In this document: positions 10,986-21,200 of the stretch, one piece after another | How the letters are laid out: every line of letters starts with the position of its first letter | Position numbering within the stretch: position 1 is the first letter of the stretch | Source: Bostrychus sinensis | Taxonomy: Eukaryota; Chordata; Actinopteri; Gobiiformes; Eleotridae | Length of the DNA stretch: 64,000 bases | Direction of reading: 5' to 3' | Assembly: GCA_020698575.1 (NCBI GenBank) | Contig: CM036244.1 | Coordinates: forward strand, 24,089,034-24,153,033 | The notes under the pieces: generated by a model | What the model saw: only the letters and a program-made list of their open reading frames with translations | The model's database searches: none | What the model was told of the DNA's origin: nothing | Position numbers and translations under genes: made by a program

Positions 10986-12230
10986 GTAAGTCAACACTAC
11001 ATGAGGTGGTGTGGTTCACTTAAAAAAATAAGTCTCTGAGATAAAATATATTTTATATTTATTTGACAATTTAATCCTATGTAAAAAAGAGTAACATTTT
11101 AAGGTCAAAACAGAATTAAAAGTTTTTTAAGAGTTGAAAATGTTTGTATGGGAGACAAAAAATGTTTAATAGGAATGGAATAGTAAGAGATTCTGACGGT
11201 ACCATAACCTTTACAAACATATTCCAGGATCAGTGTTATTGCAGTTAAAGGTTAAAAGGCGTTTGTTTGTTTTTTGTTTGTTTGTTTTGTTTTTATGATT
11301 CTTTGTTTAAAGACAATTTGAACTATAAAAAGTTAAATATAATTTTTAATAAATAAACAAAAGTTATTTACCTCAGCCCTGCATTTGTTAGTCATGGAAC
11401 AGCTCAGTCAATATCATTAACAGTCTTCATCTCAACAAACCACATCCAAATGATGTCTTTTGTAACCTTGTTTTGATTGTGACAATCTGGATGTCTGAGA
11501 ATCTTCACAGTTAGTCTTACGCAGTAAAAGATTTAGTAAGAGAAAGTGAAGATTGTTTCATTAACAAAAAATCTCCAAATAACAGAAATGTATTTTAAAT
11601 GTAATTTAATCATGTCCTTCCTCCAAAACTCTCAAATGCTTTTGTCCACTGATCATCATCTGCTGTCAGAGCCTAATATAAACTTTAAAAACTTTAAAAC
11701 TATAATACTTCAATGCACTGATAATACATTTTGATGTTGAAGCTATGACTTGCACTGATTTCATTCATGCATTACAAGCTCAGTTTAATTACGACCACAA
11801 AGCCACACACACATAAGTGTCTATAGCACTGCTTATCTCAGCTCTATTTGTTTTATCAGTAAACAACACACTACAGTATATTTCCACACGATTAACAGTT
11901 CAGCCCTTCTACACCTGAATTTCAAAACAATACTAGTACAAGCTCCTAGGCAATAAATAACAAGTTTAAACATCTCAAAAACTACAATCAAGCCATTCAA
12001 AATATAGGTCTACCAGTAAAGCTGCCCATTACCACACACTGTGATCCTGCGTTGGTCCAGATGGTTCAAACACAAAGCAAAGCTGAGGGCAGCCTGTACC
12101 ACAGTTTGGACCATCAAAGACAGTCCAAACTGCCTGCTAGTTCATGTGGAGATGTTTTTTTTGTTTGTTTTTTTTAACTTCCTAATGGGTTTGCTGCAGT
12201 AATGGCAACAATTTTCCCCCCACAATGCAG
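10986..12230. other. stretch between exons b and c of the proposed plus-strand gene
   Basis: This AT-rich sequence of 1245 bases would be the intron between exons b and c. It contains poly-T and GTTT-rich tracts near 11260-11295 and 12160-12175, and one perfect inverted repeat listed separately. No named mobile element was recognised. Confidence 0.35.
12102..12132. repeat. perfect 10-bp inverted repeat
   Basis: CAGTTTGGAC at 12102-12111 is matched by its exact complement GTCCAAACTG at 12123-12132, leaving an 11-base loop. It lies about 100 bases before the acceptor of exon c. Without run tracts after it, it does not resemble a terminator, and its role is unknown. Confidence 0.6.
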
Positions 12231-12455
12231 ATTGCAACCCAAGTGGACATCTCAGGACAGGTGATGTGGGAAGAAGTTGGACCAAACCCAGCTAATAAAA
12301 ACCATCAGGGGTGCCAGGTCTTAGCACCAGAGCAGATTATGGTCCAGTCGCTTCGTGACTCATCCCCAGCATGGCCTTCACTCAACAGACTCGCGAGCCA
12401 CAGGAGAAGCTCACCCAAGCACAGCCCTTCACCTGCCACTGACCTCTGTAGTTAG
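12231..12455 (+). CDS. possible further or terminal exon of the unrecognised plus-strand gene (exon c)
   Basis: A strong polypyrimidine acceptor (ATTTTCCCCCCACAATGCAG) precedes ATT GCA ACC, in phase 0, matching the phase-0 donor of exon b. The frame is open for 74 codons to TAG at 12453-12455. It begins IATQVDISGQVMWEEVG, and the C-terminal part is rich in Ser and Pro (for example HRRSSPKHSPSPATDLCS). If the frames join, exons a, b and c make about 153 residues from the ATG at 10631. An internal ACAG|GTGATG donor after ten codons and a weak GTAGTT near the stop give alternatives. No family was recognised. Confidence 0.4.
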   Translation: MATQVDISGQVMWEEVGPNPANKNHQGCQVLAPEQIMVQSLRDSSPAWPSLNRLASHRRSSPKHSPSPATDLCS

Positions 12456-13225
12456 TGCTGGCTCTGAAGAGAGGCAGCCTGAAGACTCCTGTCACTTCTA
12501 CTGACGCGTCACTGAAATATAGATGTGTTGTGTTTGTGGTATGGTCGAGCTGCTGTCAGTAAACGCAGGAGAAAGACATAGTTATTGTATATTTTCCCCT
12601 TTTTCAAGGAATAACTGCTTTATGAATATTTAGAAATACCAGCAACTAACTACTGTCCAAGGGTACCCTGCCTAAGGCTCATAGTAAGAATAAGTGGAAG
12701 AAGAAGAAAAAATAATAAATATACTGTACAATATAAAAGCCTAGGATTACATACATGGGTATTTTTGTCAGGGTTTATTTTACCTCAAGCCTACTAAAAG
12801 TTGTAATGTTTTCTAATGAATGGAGTTTTGAGATTGTATAAACTAAATTTTGAAATATTAAAATAAGTGACCTGGGCAAGATGATATTGATCGGTTTTTA
12901 TTAATATTTCATTTATTGGCTGGCCCTATTAATAGCTAGGCTGAATGATTTTGAAAGAGGAGAAATGAAATGTCCCGTCTGGCAGCTGCACATCAGTTAA
13001 ACTGCAGACTGATGAATCCTCACCTGGCACAGTGCACCACCCAGCTGACGCAACCACATCACAGAACATTTCAACTTCCTCCAGTCAAAATCAACACCTG
13101 CTTCAAAAGGCACTGTCTGGTCAGAGAAAGCAAAAACTAGTATAAAGGATTTCTAAAAAAAAAAAAAAAAGCGCTTTCCTAAACATTACAAATTCACTCC
13201 TACTGTTTGTTTTCCTACGCTTCAG
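12456..13225. other. non-coding stretch between exons c and d of the proposed plus-strand gene
   Basis: If exon c is terminal, the first part would be 3' UTR. Candidate polyadenylation hexamers are weak (AATAAT near 12710). The rest is AT-rich intron-like DNA with a poly-A tract near 13155-13170. No element was recognised. Confidence 0.3.
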
Positions 13226-13377
13226 ACACAACGCAGAGAGCTGAGTCTGTACCCCCTGGCCCCTGGGGTATAGACTCCCGTTCATCCCTCCTGACTTTCA
13301 AGCCGCCATCCCCAAACTTCTCTGTGAGTTTTGCCAAAAGCCTTTTACACCACAGGCAGTTGTCAAACTGTCTTCAG
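13226..13377 (+). CDS. possible additional exon of the unrecognised plus-strand gene (exon d)
   Basis: The acceptor GTTTTCCTACGCTTCAG and donor CTTCAG|GTATGT are both good. One frame is open across all 152 bases, entering after one base and leaving in phase 0. It encodes a Ser/Pro-rich segment starting TTQRAESVPPGPWGIDSRSS and ending HHRQLSNCLQ. Its entry phase matches the exit of exon a (also making Asp) or a weak donor at the end of exon c. If joined in phase 0 to exon b or c it would instead stop after 15 codons. A further acceptor at 13919-13920 (TGTCTCCCAG) would add 14 codons in phase and a stop. Confidence 0.33.
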
Positions 13378-13544
13378 GTATGTTGACATTTTCTGGGTGG
13401 GAGAAAATGGGAAGAAATGAGGTTAACTTGTGCTTTTTAGACTAAGAATGGAGATTGGAAACAGCAAACCTTTACCATTCAGTGAAATAAATATCATTGC
13501 CAGATCTTTCAGGGTTTGAAAAAATAGTTGTTCTAATATGAAGC

Positions 13545-13815
13545 ATTGTTTTCAATCATTCATCTATCTTCTTCTGCTTATTTGCAGCAACTATGGGCCT
13601 CAATTCACTCACATTCATTCACTAGGGGAAATTAAGATTCACCAACTCTCCTAACACAGACATGAGCTTAGCCAGTCGTAGGAAGCTGTTTTACCAAGAG
13701 AGCACCCACAGTAAGAAAGACTGGACATGCAGTCTAAAACCACTGCTTGAGGATCAAACCCACAACCTCCTTGCTAAGAGGCAGCAGCACTAGCCACTGG
13801 GCATCCACTTAATGT
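13545..13815. repeat. degenerate teleost dispersed repeat
   Basis: Phrases resemble a very common fish interspersed repeat: CATCTATCTTCTTCTGCTTAT, then CTCACATTCATTCACTAGGGG, then GACATGCAGTCTAA, then GGATCAAACCCACAACCTCC, then AGCACTAGCCACTG. The order matches the family as I know it. The copy is diverged and carries no ORF. The acceptor-like TTATTTGCAG at 13578-13587 lies inside it. Confidence 0.6.
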
Positions 13816-15799
13816 TGAGCAAATAAGTAATAAATAGCAATACTGCTGCAAACCTATATTGCCTGAAGTATAAATTAATATAATAGAAAATAATTGCATG
13901 GAACCACCTGTGTCTCCCAGGTTACCATGGAGACAGACTATCTGGTGACTGAGTCAACACACTGACTGACCGGGTGACATTTGCCCTTTAAGTCCACCGC
14001 TCCACAGGTCCAGCAGAAATGACTCGAGCGTGCAATGAGCTGTGGGCCATAAGAGTAAATTACCAAGATGTCAAAGGGTTAGGGTTTGTCAGACAAATTT
14101 CAAAGTGATTTCAAAATAATACCATCTGCGTGTGCACAGAAATAACCAAACTCTGCTTCTATATTACTATCTTGAAGCTAAATGCCCTAAATAGCAATTG
14201 CAGAGCAGGTATCTCTACTGTAGAATGTGCTGTGTGCTGCTTTGCCCGAGTGTGGAAAGATAACAGATGATTTAATGATTTTCCCAACTGATGCGATTTG
14301 ATATATTGGCTGACTCTGCGCCTTTAGCTAGTATAACAGGTAAAATCCATTACCCTCCACCACCATGATTTATGATGGCTTGTATCACAGCTATGGGTCT
14401 CCCTTCAGATGATCTACCAATAGAATTTACTGCAAAATGTTTCGCTGTACACTTTTAGCGCGGGCTGGGAGGGCTGGTGAAAAAGCAACTGGCCTTTGGC
14501 TGCAAACACTTGCTAAGTGCATGGCCATTTGAATTACCTCTCCATGTAGGCAACTCCAAAACCAAAAATACTGATAGAGGGTCACACCTTGCACCAGCTG
14601 CATTTAAGCGCTCGCAGAGTTTAAAAGGGGCTAGATATCAGCATTCAGCCAGGTTGCACACTTTGTAGTTCTTTTCTGCTCTGGTTTGTGTGACTAAAAC
14701 TAAAGTTCACCTGGCTTTCACTGAATCTGACCACTTTGGAATAACAGAAGTAGAAATAAATGCTTTTTCAAGGCAGGTGTGCTTAATAAATGGACAGCAA
14801 AACGACTCACCCCAACAATACAAGATGTATGACCCATCTCAAGCTATTGTACACACCTCAGTATTCAGGAAACCAAAAGGACAGAGTTCACTACTGTTTA
14901 ACTCTCATCATGGCATGACCATTTAGTTATACAGAAGAAGAGATATACACACAGACAAAGCTGGCAATAGAGATGGAGCTGTAGTGTGAAACTAGGTTAT
15001 GGACCATTTTGATGCGGTGCTTTGATGGTCCTACAGTATGTGTGGGAACTTGAGACATGCCTATGTGGAGCAGACTATTAAAATGTGCCTGGTGGTCTGA
15101 GGAGTAAGAAACAACAGACCAGACTCTCAGTGGAGAGAGCACGGTAGATTACCCGTGTGGCTGCGGAGATCAAACATTTCTTCGCCAATTATATGCAGCA
15201 ATCTTTCAGCACAACTGCGGATGACTTGTTAACACAGGCGTCGGTGAGAAAACTCGTGATACATTTGCGCACAAAATCGTTTCTTCTGAGCAAACAGCTT
15301 CAAATCAAGAGCCACTAATAAAGGCTATTAGAGCGAGGTTTGCGCCTGGTATAAAAGAGACAGGCAAGAGAGCGGTGAAACTAACGGGAGCACATTTTCC
15401 GCTTCACAGAATCGTAATGATATAATAAGAGGCAATTAGGTTATCGACAATAAATAAAACGTCTAATGACAAGCCGCGTATTTCTCCAGAGCATCTATAC
15501 ATGCGCAGTTAATGACCAAGAGGCTGCGAGAGTGTTTTACTTTACAGCATCTTTCCATTTACGCACCATTTTAGCAGGGTGCACATCCAGTCCACTGTGG
15601 GCTTTCTGTTACAGCAGCCTGTCAACCTGTAACACCAAGCAGCTGCCTCTATTCGCCTCCTCTATTACTAAGTGCACCACTGGCAACTTGTGGCTTTACA
15701 CTGGAGTCGATCTGGCGCCTATTTGGCCTCTGACAAAGTTAAAAATCAAATAATACAAGAGCAAGCAATGCAAACAACTTTTAAAGATGTATTAAGTGC
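13816..15799. other. non-coding stretch between the repeat and the proposed 5' exon of pcdh1
   Basis: There is no convincing exon other than the acceptor-led 14 codons at 13921. Open frames at 14477-14668 and 14690-14926 on the plus strand lack splice support. The sequence becomes less AT-rich and more CpG-containing from about 15150 toward the proposed promoter. Confidence 0.35.
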
Positions 15800-16640
15800 T
15801 ATTACCTGAACCAGGGACTTCTCGATCAGCGTCTGCCAATCGCTTTTGCCGCTGATATCCACCGGTGATTCCACAGGCTCGCGTCCAAAGCCCTTAAAAC
15901 CTCTGTCACAGTGCGGCCAGCAAAATAACTTCACTCGCGACAATATCCATTCAACGCATCGAAGAAGTTCCTCTGCATTAAAATTCACAATCCCGTCAAA
16001 AATGCGCTCGGGGACGCGTCTTTTGGAGCTTGTTTCACTTAAAGCTGACAAACGTAGTCTCCATCCGCAGGCACAACGCTGTGTTCCATGCCCACTCCTC
16101 AGTCAATGGTCCGCTGCTAAGACGTGCACTTGCTGGCGCATCCCTTCAGTCCAAGTTTCTCCAAATGCACTAAAGTAGCCTAAAAACGCGCTACGGAAGC
16201 CTGAAACAAAACAAAGCGCGTGTCATTTTCCCCAAAAAATCGTCAAAAGCTGAAGCGCTTCTCTCTTCAAATAAGAAGCCCATCTGAAGCATTTCCAGAG
16301 AGCAAGTGGTGAGATATTATGTGTAGGTTTAGTTGCTCCGCTCGCCTCTCTCCTCTCTCTCGCTGCTCACCAAAGCGTGGGAGGAGGTGGGGCTGCCTTC
16401 CACCGCAGCAACTTCACACTCAACAGCACATTACCCCGGCCTGCCTACCACGAAATTGTGTGATTCCTGCAGTTTAGGACGATCACATCAAAGTGGGTCA
16501 CCTCAAATTGAAAACGATTATTAAAACGTGTGGCAATTTAAAATGGCGCGCCGGGGTTTATATCTTTTTCATCTTTTCATCGTCTGGAAGAGACGTGTAC
16601 GTGGCGCGCTGGCATGTGTCTTAATAAGATCTAACAGGTA
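15800..16640 (-). promoter_or_regulatory. CpG-rich segment, probable pcdh1 promoter region
   Basis: CpG dinucleotides are clearly denser than in the flanks, with clusters such as GCGCTCGGGGACGCGTC, GGCGCGCCGG near 16545 and GTGGCGCGCTGG near 16602. The flanks are strongly AT-rich. A purine-rich GAGAGAGGAGAGAGGCGAGCGG tract lies on the minus strand near 16340-16365. No clear TATA box was seen, as is usual for CpG-type promoters. The strand assignment follows the pcdh1 exon model; a bidirectional promoter is possible. Confidence 0.45.
15806..16200 (-). other. pcdh1: candidate 5' untranslated exon of pcdh1
   Basis: The minus-strand donor CAG|GTAATA follows base 15806. An acceptor-like tract (GCTTTGTTTTGTTTCAG) ends at 16201, so the exon could be internal, or it could extend to a start site farther right. 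It contains short upstream ORFs starting from ATGs, such as MEHSVVPADGDYVCQL and METTFVSFK. Joined to 7209, no frame enters the pcdh1 ATG in phase without a stop. The link to pcdh1 is inference from strand, position and the acceptor at 7210. An 82-codon ATG-less open frame ending exactly at the donor is discussed in the findings. Confidence 0.45.
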
Positions 16641-16763
16641 GCGTGAAGTGGCCGTTTACTTGTTGATATGCATCGCAATGGGACTAAATAAGTAGCCTTA
16701 AAATGGAAGCCAGCCTGGTCACTAGTTGTTCCTTTGGCGCCACCCGCAGGCTGTTCCTATAAT

Positions 16764-16765
<2 letters not shown>
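16641..16765. other. short unique flank of the CpG-rich segment
   Basis: Unique sequence between the CpG-rich segment and the poly-A tract. No feature is seen in it. Confidence 0.3.

Positions 16766-16807
<42 letters not shown>
16766..16807 (+). repeat. 42-base poly-A tract
   Basis: Uninterrupted A run of 42 bases a few hundred bases from the CpG-rich segment. No LINE or SINE body was recognised immediately 5' of it, so it may be a simple repeat rather than a retroposon tail. Length may be affected by sequencing or assembly. Confidence 0.95.
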
Positions 16808-16809
<2 letters not shown>

Positions 16810-17171
16810 AGGAAGTGAGAGTTGAGTGCATGCTGGGGAAATTGGGGAGTGATTTCTAACACCGGACGCTAGAGGAACGCATAATGCTAATGTTTGAGTA
16901 CTCAAGAAAGGATGGAAAATGCCGTTTGGTGTTCATGGGAGAAATAGTTATGTCTGACATCATCTGTGGCGGAGTAATTAAAAAAACAATGCTTTTGCTC
17001 AGGGCTATAAATCAGCTCAGCTCAGCGGGGAGTGAAAAGCATCCCACGCTGCTGCTGCTGCTGGTCCTCTCTCTCTTCTTTTCCTCCACAACTCCAGTGT
17101 CAGTGATCATAACTGCTTAGGCAAAAGCAATGGACCAGGAGCGACGAGTCAAACGAGGGTTTTGTCACAAA

Positions 17172-17194
17172 GGGGGGGGGGGGGGGGGGGGGGG
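17172..17194 (+). repeat. 23-base poly-G tract
   Basis: Uninterrupted G run, with potential to form G-quadruplex-like structure on this strand. It lies about 570 bases beyond the CpG-rich segment. Confidence 0.95.
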
Positions 17195-18780
17195 CTTGGG
17201 CAATGTCCTCCGGAGAAAACTTGATTTGCCTTGTCTTTCCCCAGCCATTCTGACGGGAAGAGTTTATTGGAGTGCTCGCAGTCTGTGATCCTTTACTCCT
17301 CCCCCATCTCTCATTAGCTGCAAACACACAGCTGTTGGGTTACCTCTCCAGGGCTCCCATTAAGGGCTGCCACTCAAGCTTACAGTGTCCCCGAGCCAAT
17401 CATGTTAGAGCTCCCGCCCACGCAGCGAGCCAGCCACACTGCTACCGCGCTCTTCGGCTGCTGCGCTAATAACGTTTAAGTGTGATCACAGGTGGGCCAT
17501 AAGTTGTCTGCGAAGTGAACAGGTAGTGAACATCGACTTCACAGGGGAAACATTCACAATCATGAGAACAGAACAAACATGTCCCGGAGCCGTGTGACCC
17601 AGCATATGATTCAAATCATTACAACTGATTTAAATGTTTAACACTGCATTTGAATATGGCTTTAGATCACTGCAAACACACAGGACACACTCAGGTCATG
17701 AGCTTGTGCAGATAGGAGCTAACACCAGTCAACTTTAGCTGAGTAAAAAAAAAAATTAATAATAATTAAGCCCTAAACTTTAATTTTGATTGCACCTGAG
17801 TTGCTTTCCTTCTGCAAATCTAGACAAATCTCAATCAACATCTTATTTTATTTGACCAAACTTCAGATGCTTGTCAAAAAATAGTATATTTTTCAGTAGA
17901 AGATTAAATAAAAAAGTATATATTACATTATGCGAATTCTTTCAAACATTTATTTTAAATGTGTTGATCAAGGTTTACAGTTAATAAAAATGTTTTTGTT
18001 TCTCAAAACATAAGAGTATTGCATTATTTTACAAAATCAGCACAATTAAAATAAATAAATGATTGAAATATTTGACTCTGTGTGTACTGAATCTATATAA
18101 TAAATGTGTTTCGCTTTTTGAATTCAACTATTGAAATAATTTAATTTTTCACAATACTTTAATTTGTTGACATGCATAAGAAAATCCAAAAAATAGAATT
18201 GAAAACAGATGATTACACCTGAATTGTTTTCCCTGTGCTGATTTAGACAATTTTCAATCAAGATTATTATTCTGATTTAGCCAAACTAATCTTTTAAATA
18301 TATCAAAGAAATGAGAGAACGGATGTCAAATATAGACAGCAGATTTGTCAGGAGTCATGTTTGCCTGTCAAAACTTTTGAGATAATGCACTGTAGCATTG
18401 TTTTTATAAGAACAGCACAGACATTTTTCCACTTGTTTCTTTAGCCAACTAATGATTTCTGAGTCTGTGGTGAAGATGCGTGGACCAGAAGCTAGCCCAT
18501 GTGTCTGGTAGTGGGAGAAACACACTTACTGTACTTTTAAGCACCCTGACAGACAGCGACCTTTTCATGAGGGAAAGAAAGAGAAAGGCTGCGCTCACGT
18601 GGAAGTCTACAGTGGCTGAAAATCTTCCTGTTAAGACACAAAAACCATGTTAATTTAAAATCATATAAGCATACAAGAAAACATAAAGAATACATTCATA
18701 TTTTTGAAATGTAAATAGTATTTTTTAAGATGAGGTTAAGAATGAAATACTGACTTAAGTTATGCCTAATCTAAGCACAC
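17195..18780. other. intergenic stretch, no gene recognised
   Basis: The first 300 bases are relatively GC-rich with a few CpGs and could belong to the promoter region. The remainder is strongly AT-rich with no recognised element. Confidence 0.35.
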
Positions 18781-18784
18781 AGAG

Positions 18785-19005
18785 AGCGCAGACATCTGCC
18801 AAGGCACTGACCCTATTTTGCAATGGTAAAGATATAGTGCTCAGAGCTGTACTCAAATCTTTCAGTCACGGAGTAAGTGAGCTGTCTGTATATAATTAAT
18901 GGTATAAAACCCAGTAAAACTAATCATTTGTTCTTTTGCTCACCCCCCCATGGAGTGAGTTCATATCTGTGGTCCTATCCCGCAATGAAAAAAAAAAAAC
19001 TGCCC
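18785..19005 (+). repeat. dispersed repeat copy 1 (CCAAGGCA...TTTGCTCACCCC family)
   Basis: Contains CTGCCAAGGCACTGACCCT, TTTTGCAATGGTAAAG and AATCATTTGTTCTTTTGCTCA, hallmarks shared with about fifteen other places in this window. Diverged, with no ORF. Confidence 0.6.
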
Positions 19006-19925
19006 AAACCTGAGGATTGTTTTATGAACAGATAGAGTAAAGGTAAACATAGAAGTTGAGGTTTAAGCCATTCCACAAAGACTCCTCTGAGATCATACAG
19101 CCGGACTAATGCCAGTCAGAAATTGCTTGATTAAATAAATTATCTAGGTCTACATCATAATTAATTAATTAATTTTAAGTTGGCTCCATTTGCATTTTTC
19201 AGCTAAATCTGTGATAAAGTAGCATGAGTTTATAAAGTGTTCAGGCTAATCCTGACCTTAAGCTTGCTCCTGACCAAGCTAAGCTGCATCATTTTCCATA
19301 GTCATAAGCCTGTTTTATGGAACAAAAATGCCAGACTTACAATAAACAGGTAAAACAAAAACATACCTTCTTTGATGGAGGTAATTAAATAGCTCTCAGA
19401 TTTTTGAGGTGACTATTTGAGAATGAAACAGACAAATGAGGACAAGACAATAAAGCAAATGCCCTCAGACTCTCCCCAGTTCCCCACTACATTCTGCCCA
19501 CAATATGGCATGTCATGTGTGGCGAATATTACATCCCAAAAGTTTTAAATCCAAACTTTGTCAAAACCCGAGGTAGCCCTAAAAAATGTGAATTCCCATA
19601 GCATATGTTGCACTAACTAGGCGGCCTGACAGAGCTGCTAAGACAGATGAGTTACACAGACAGTCACGCAAAAAAAATAACATAGAAAAGCAGATGGAAT
19701 GTAAGTTGTCAGTGCAGAATTGAAAGTTGTAAATGCACAGTGAATCCCTGTGATACAAATCAGCGTGCCACTCTCCATACATACTGTTTTTATCCATCTG
19801 GTCACATGATGTCACAGCAGGTGTTGGCTTTGACAGTTGATGGAAAACACCTTCCTCTGCATCACAATGTGCACACAAGCTGAAAAGTGCAGCTAAGCCC
19901 ACAGGCTCCGGTGCAGCAGCTGCCA
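19006..19925. other. intergenic stretch, no gene recognised
   Basis: Open frame 19579-19926 (minus strand, 115 codons) begins at the edge of the microsatellite and shows no family similarity or splice support. I treat it as chance. Confidence 0.35.
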
Positions 19926-19948
19926 AATATATAAATATATATACTATA

Positions 19949-20039
<91 letters not shown>

Positions 20040-20060
20040 CGTGTGTGTGTGTGTGAGTGT
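19926..20060. repeat. (AT)n / (GT)n compound microsatellite
   Basis: Mixed AT-rich start, then a pure (AT)n tract of about 38 units at 19953-20028, followed by (GT)n with one GC and one GA interruption to about 20060. The AT part is self-complementary and can form cruciforms, and the GT part can form Z-DNA. Confidence 0.97.
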
Positions 20061-20481
20061 GGAGAAGATGTGGATTTACCTTTTGTTAAATGTCACTGCA
20101 ATCAAAACAGTCTGGGAAGTATCTGAACCATTATTTCGTACATATGCTTTGTCCTGGGAATAAAAAAATGACAGTGATGTGGAAAAAAAAAGACATTATG
20201 CTTTGTGTGTTGAGACAAAACAAAGCTAAAATTAATATAATGAAAATGAGACAGTTGTTACCTGTATTTGGGATAATCAACATGTAAAATGCTTTAAATA
20301 ATTATGAAGATAGTGATAGTCATAGTAATCAGTCAGTCAGTAAAAGCTATCTTTTGACTTTTATACTCTGTGCTTCAGAGACTCTGACCTTTTCCAAATA
20401 CTGTTATCACTTGTAGCTCCATAAATTTGACTTCACTTAGTTTTCATCTGGCTATTGACAAAAAATATACTTAAGGTACAT

Positions 20482-20884
20482 TATATTTCCAAAAGTATTA
20501 GCTCACCTGCCTTTACATGCGTATGAACTTAAGTGACATCCCATTCATAATTAGGGTTCAATATGATGTTGGCCCACCCTTTGCATCTATCTATGTCAGA
20601 CATCTATGTGTCTGACATGTCTTCCATGTCTAGCCATGTCTTTGTGGACCATGCTTTATGCATTGATGGCAGTCATATTTGAACAGGAAGTGGCCATTCC
20701 CAAACTGTTCCCACAAAGTCAGGAGCATGGAATTGTCCAAAATCTCTTGGTCTGCTGAAGTGTTCAGAGTTCCTTTCACTGGAAGTAAGGAGCCAAGACC
20801 AGCTCCTGAAAAACAACCCCACACTTTAATCCCAAATCAGTTATTTGGTGTATGAGTGAATACTTTTGCAACAATTGAGTATAT
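20482..20884 (-). mobile_element. internally deleted Tc1/mariner element
   Basis: The left end TATTTCCAAAAGTATTAGC and the right end GAGTGAATACTTTTGCAAC are near-complementary inverted termini of a common teleost Tc1-like family. Minus-strand codons at 20824-20630 encode a transposase fragment with MWGCFSGAGLGSLLPVKGT, EILDNSMLLTLWEQFG and FLFKYDC, matching the conserved catalytic-domain region of that family. Most of the transposase, including the N-terminal DNA-binding part, is missing. At about 400 bases it is far below the roughly 1.2-1.6 kb of full elements, so it cannot encode transposase. Confidence 0.88.
20630..20824 (-). pseudogene. Tc1-type transposase fragment
   Basis: Sixty-four open codons on the minus strand. 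They match the central WGCFSGAGLGxLxPVKGTLN and LWEQFG...F part of a teleost Tc1 transposase, then diverge and stop. No catalytic triad context survives. Relic within the deleted element. Confidence 0.85.
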
Positions 20885-20979
20885 AACCTTCATATCTTAC
20901 AAACATTGAATGCATGCAGTCTTCTGTGCACTTCAAAGCCTTAGTTGATTTAACAACGAGAAGCATTTAGAGAGTCCTG

Positions 20980-21200
20980 GCATCTACCAAGGTATTAGCC
21001 CTATCTTGCAATTATAAAGATACAAGATGTGCTCAGAAAGTTCATGAAAAAATCTTCTACCCACTGAGCCTGAAAGCCCTTATATTTCACAGCGGCCCTG
21101 ATCAAAAAGTAACCATTTGTTCCTTTACTGACCCCTTGTGTTTGCAGTTAGTACTATATCCTTTATAAATTCCTGGATCCAGAAGGTGTTCTGGGGTCTT
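20980..21200 (+). repeat. dispersed repeat copy 2
   Basis: Contains ATCTACCAAGGTATTAGCCC, ATCTTGCAATTATAAAG, TACCCACTGAGCC (complement of a tRNA A-box-like sequence) and CATTTGTTCCTTTACTGACC. One of the more complete copies, and it shows the tRNA-like module joined to the repeat. Confidence 0.7.

Noticed and set aside
15746..16051. 101-codon minus-strand open frame as a protein-coding gene
   Set aside because: It starts at TTG, not ATG, has no in-frame ATG upstream, and runs past a splice donor at 15805. Kept only as part of a candidate 5' UTR exon and as a finding.
15846..16178. 110-codon plus-strand frame in the CpG-rich segment
   Set aside because: Antisense shadow in a stop-poor CpG-rich region, with no recognised domain.
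19579..19926. 115-codon minus-strand frame next to the AT microsatellite
   Set aside because: No similarity, no splice support. The apparent start lies at the microsatellite boundary.
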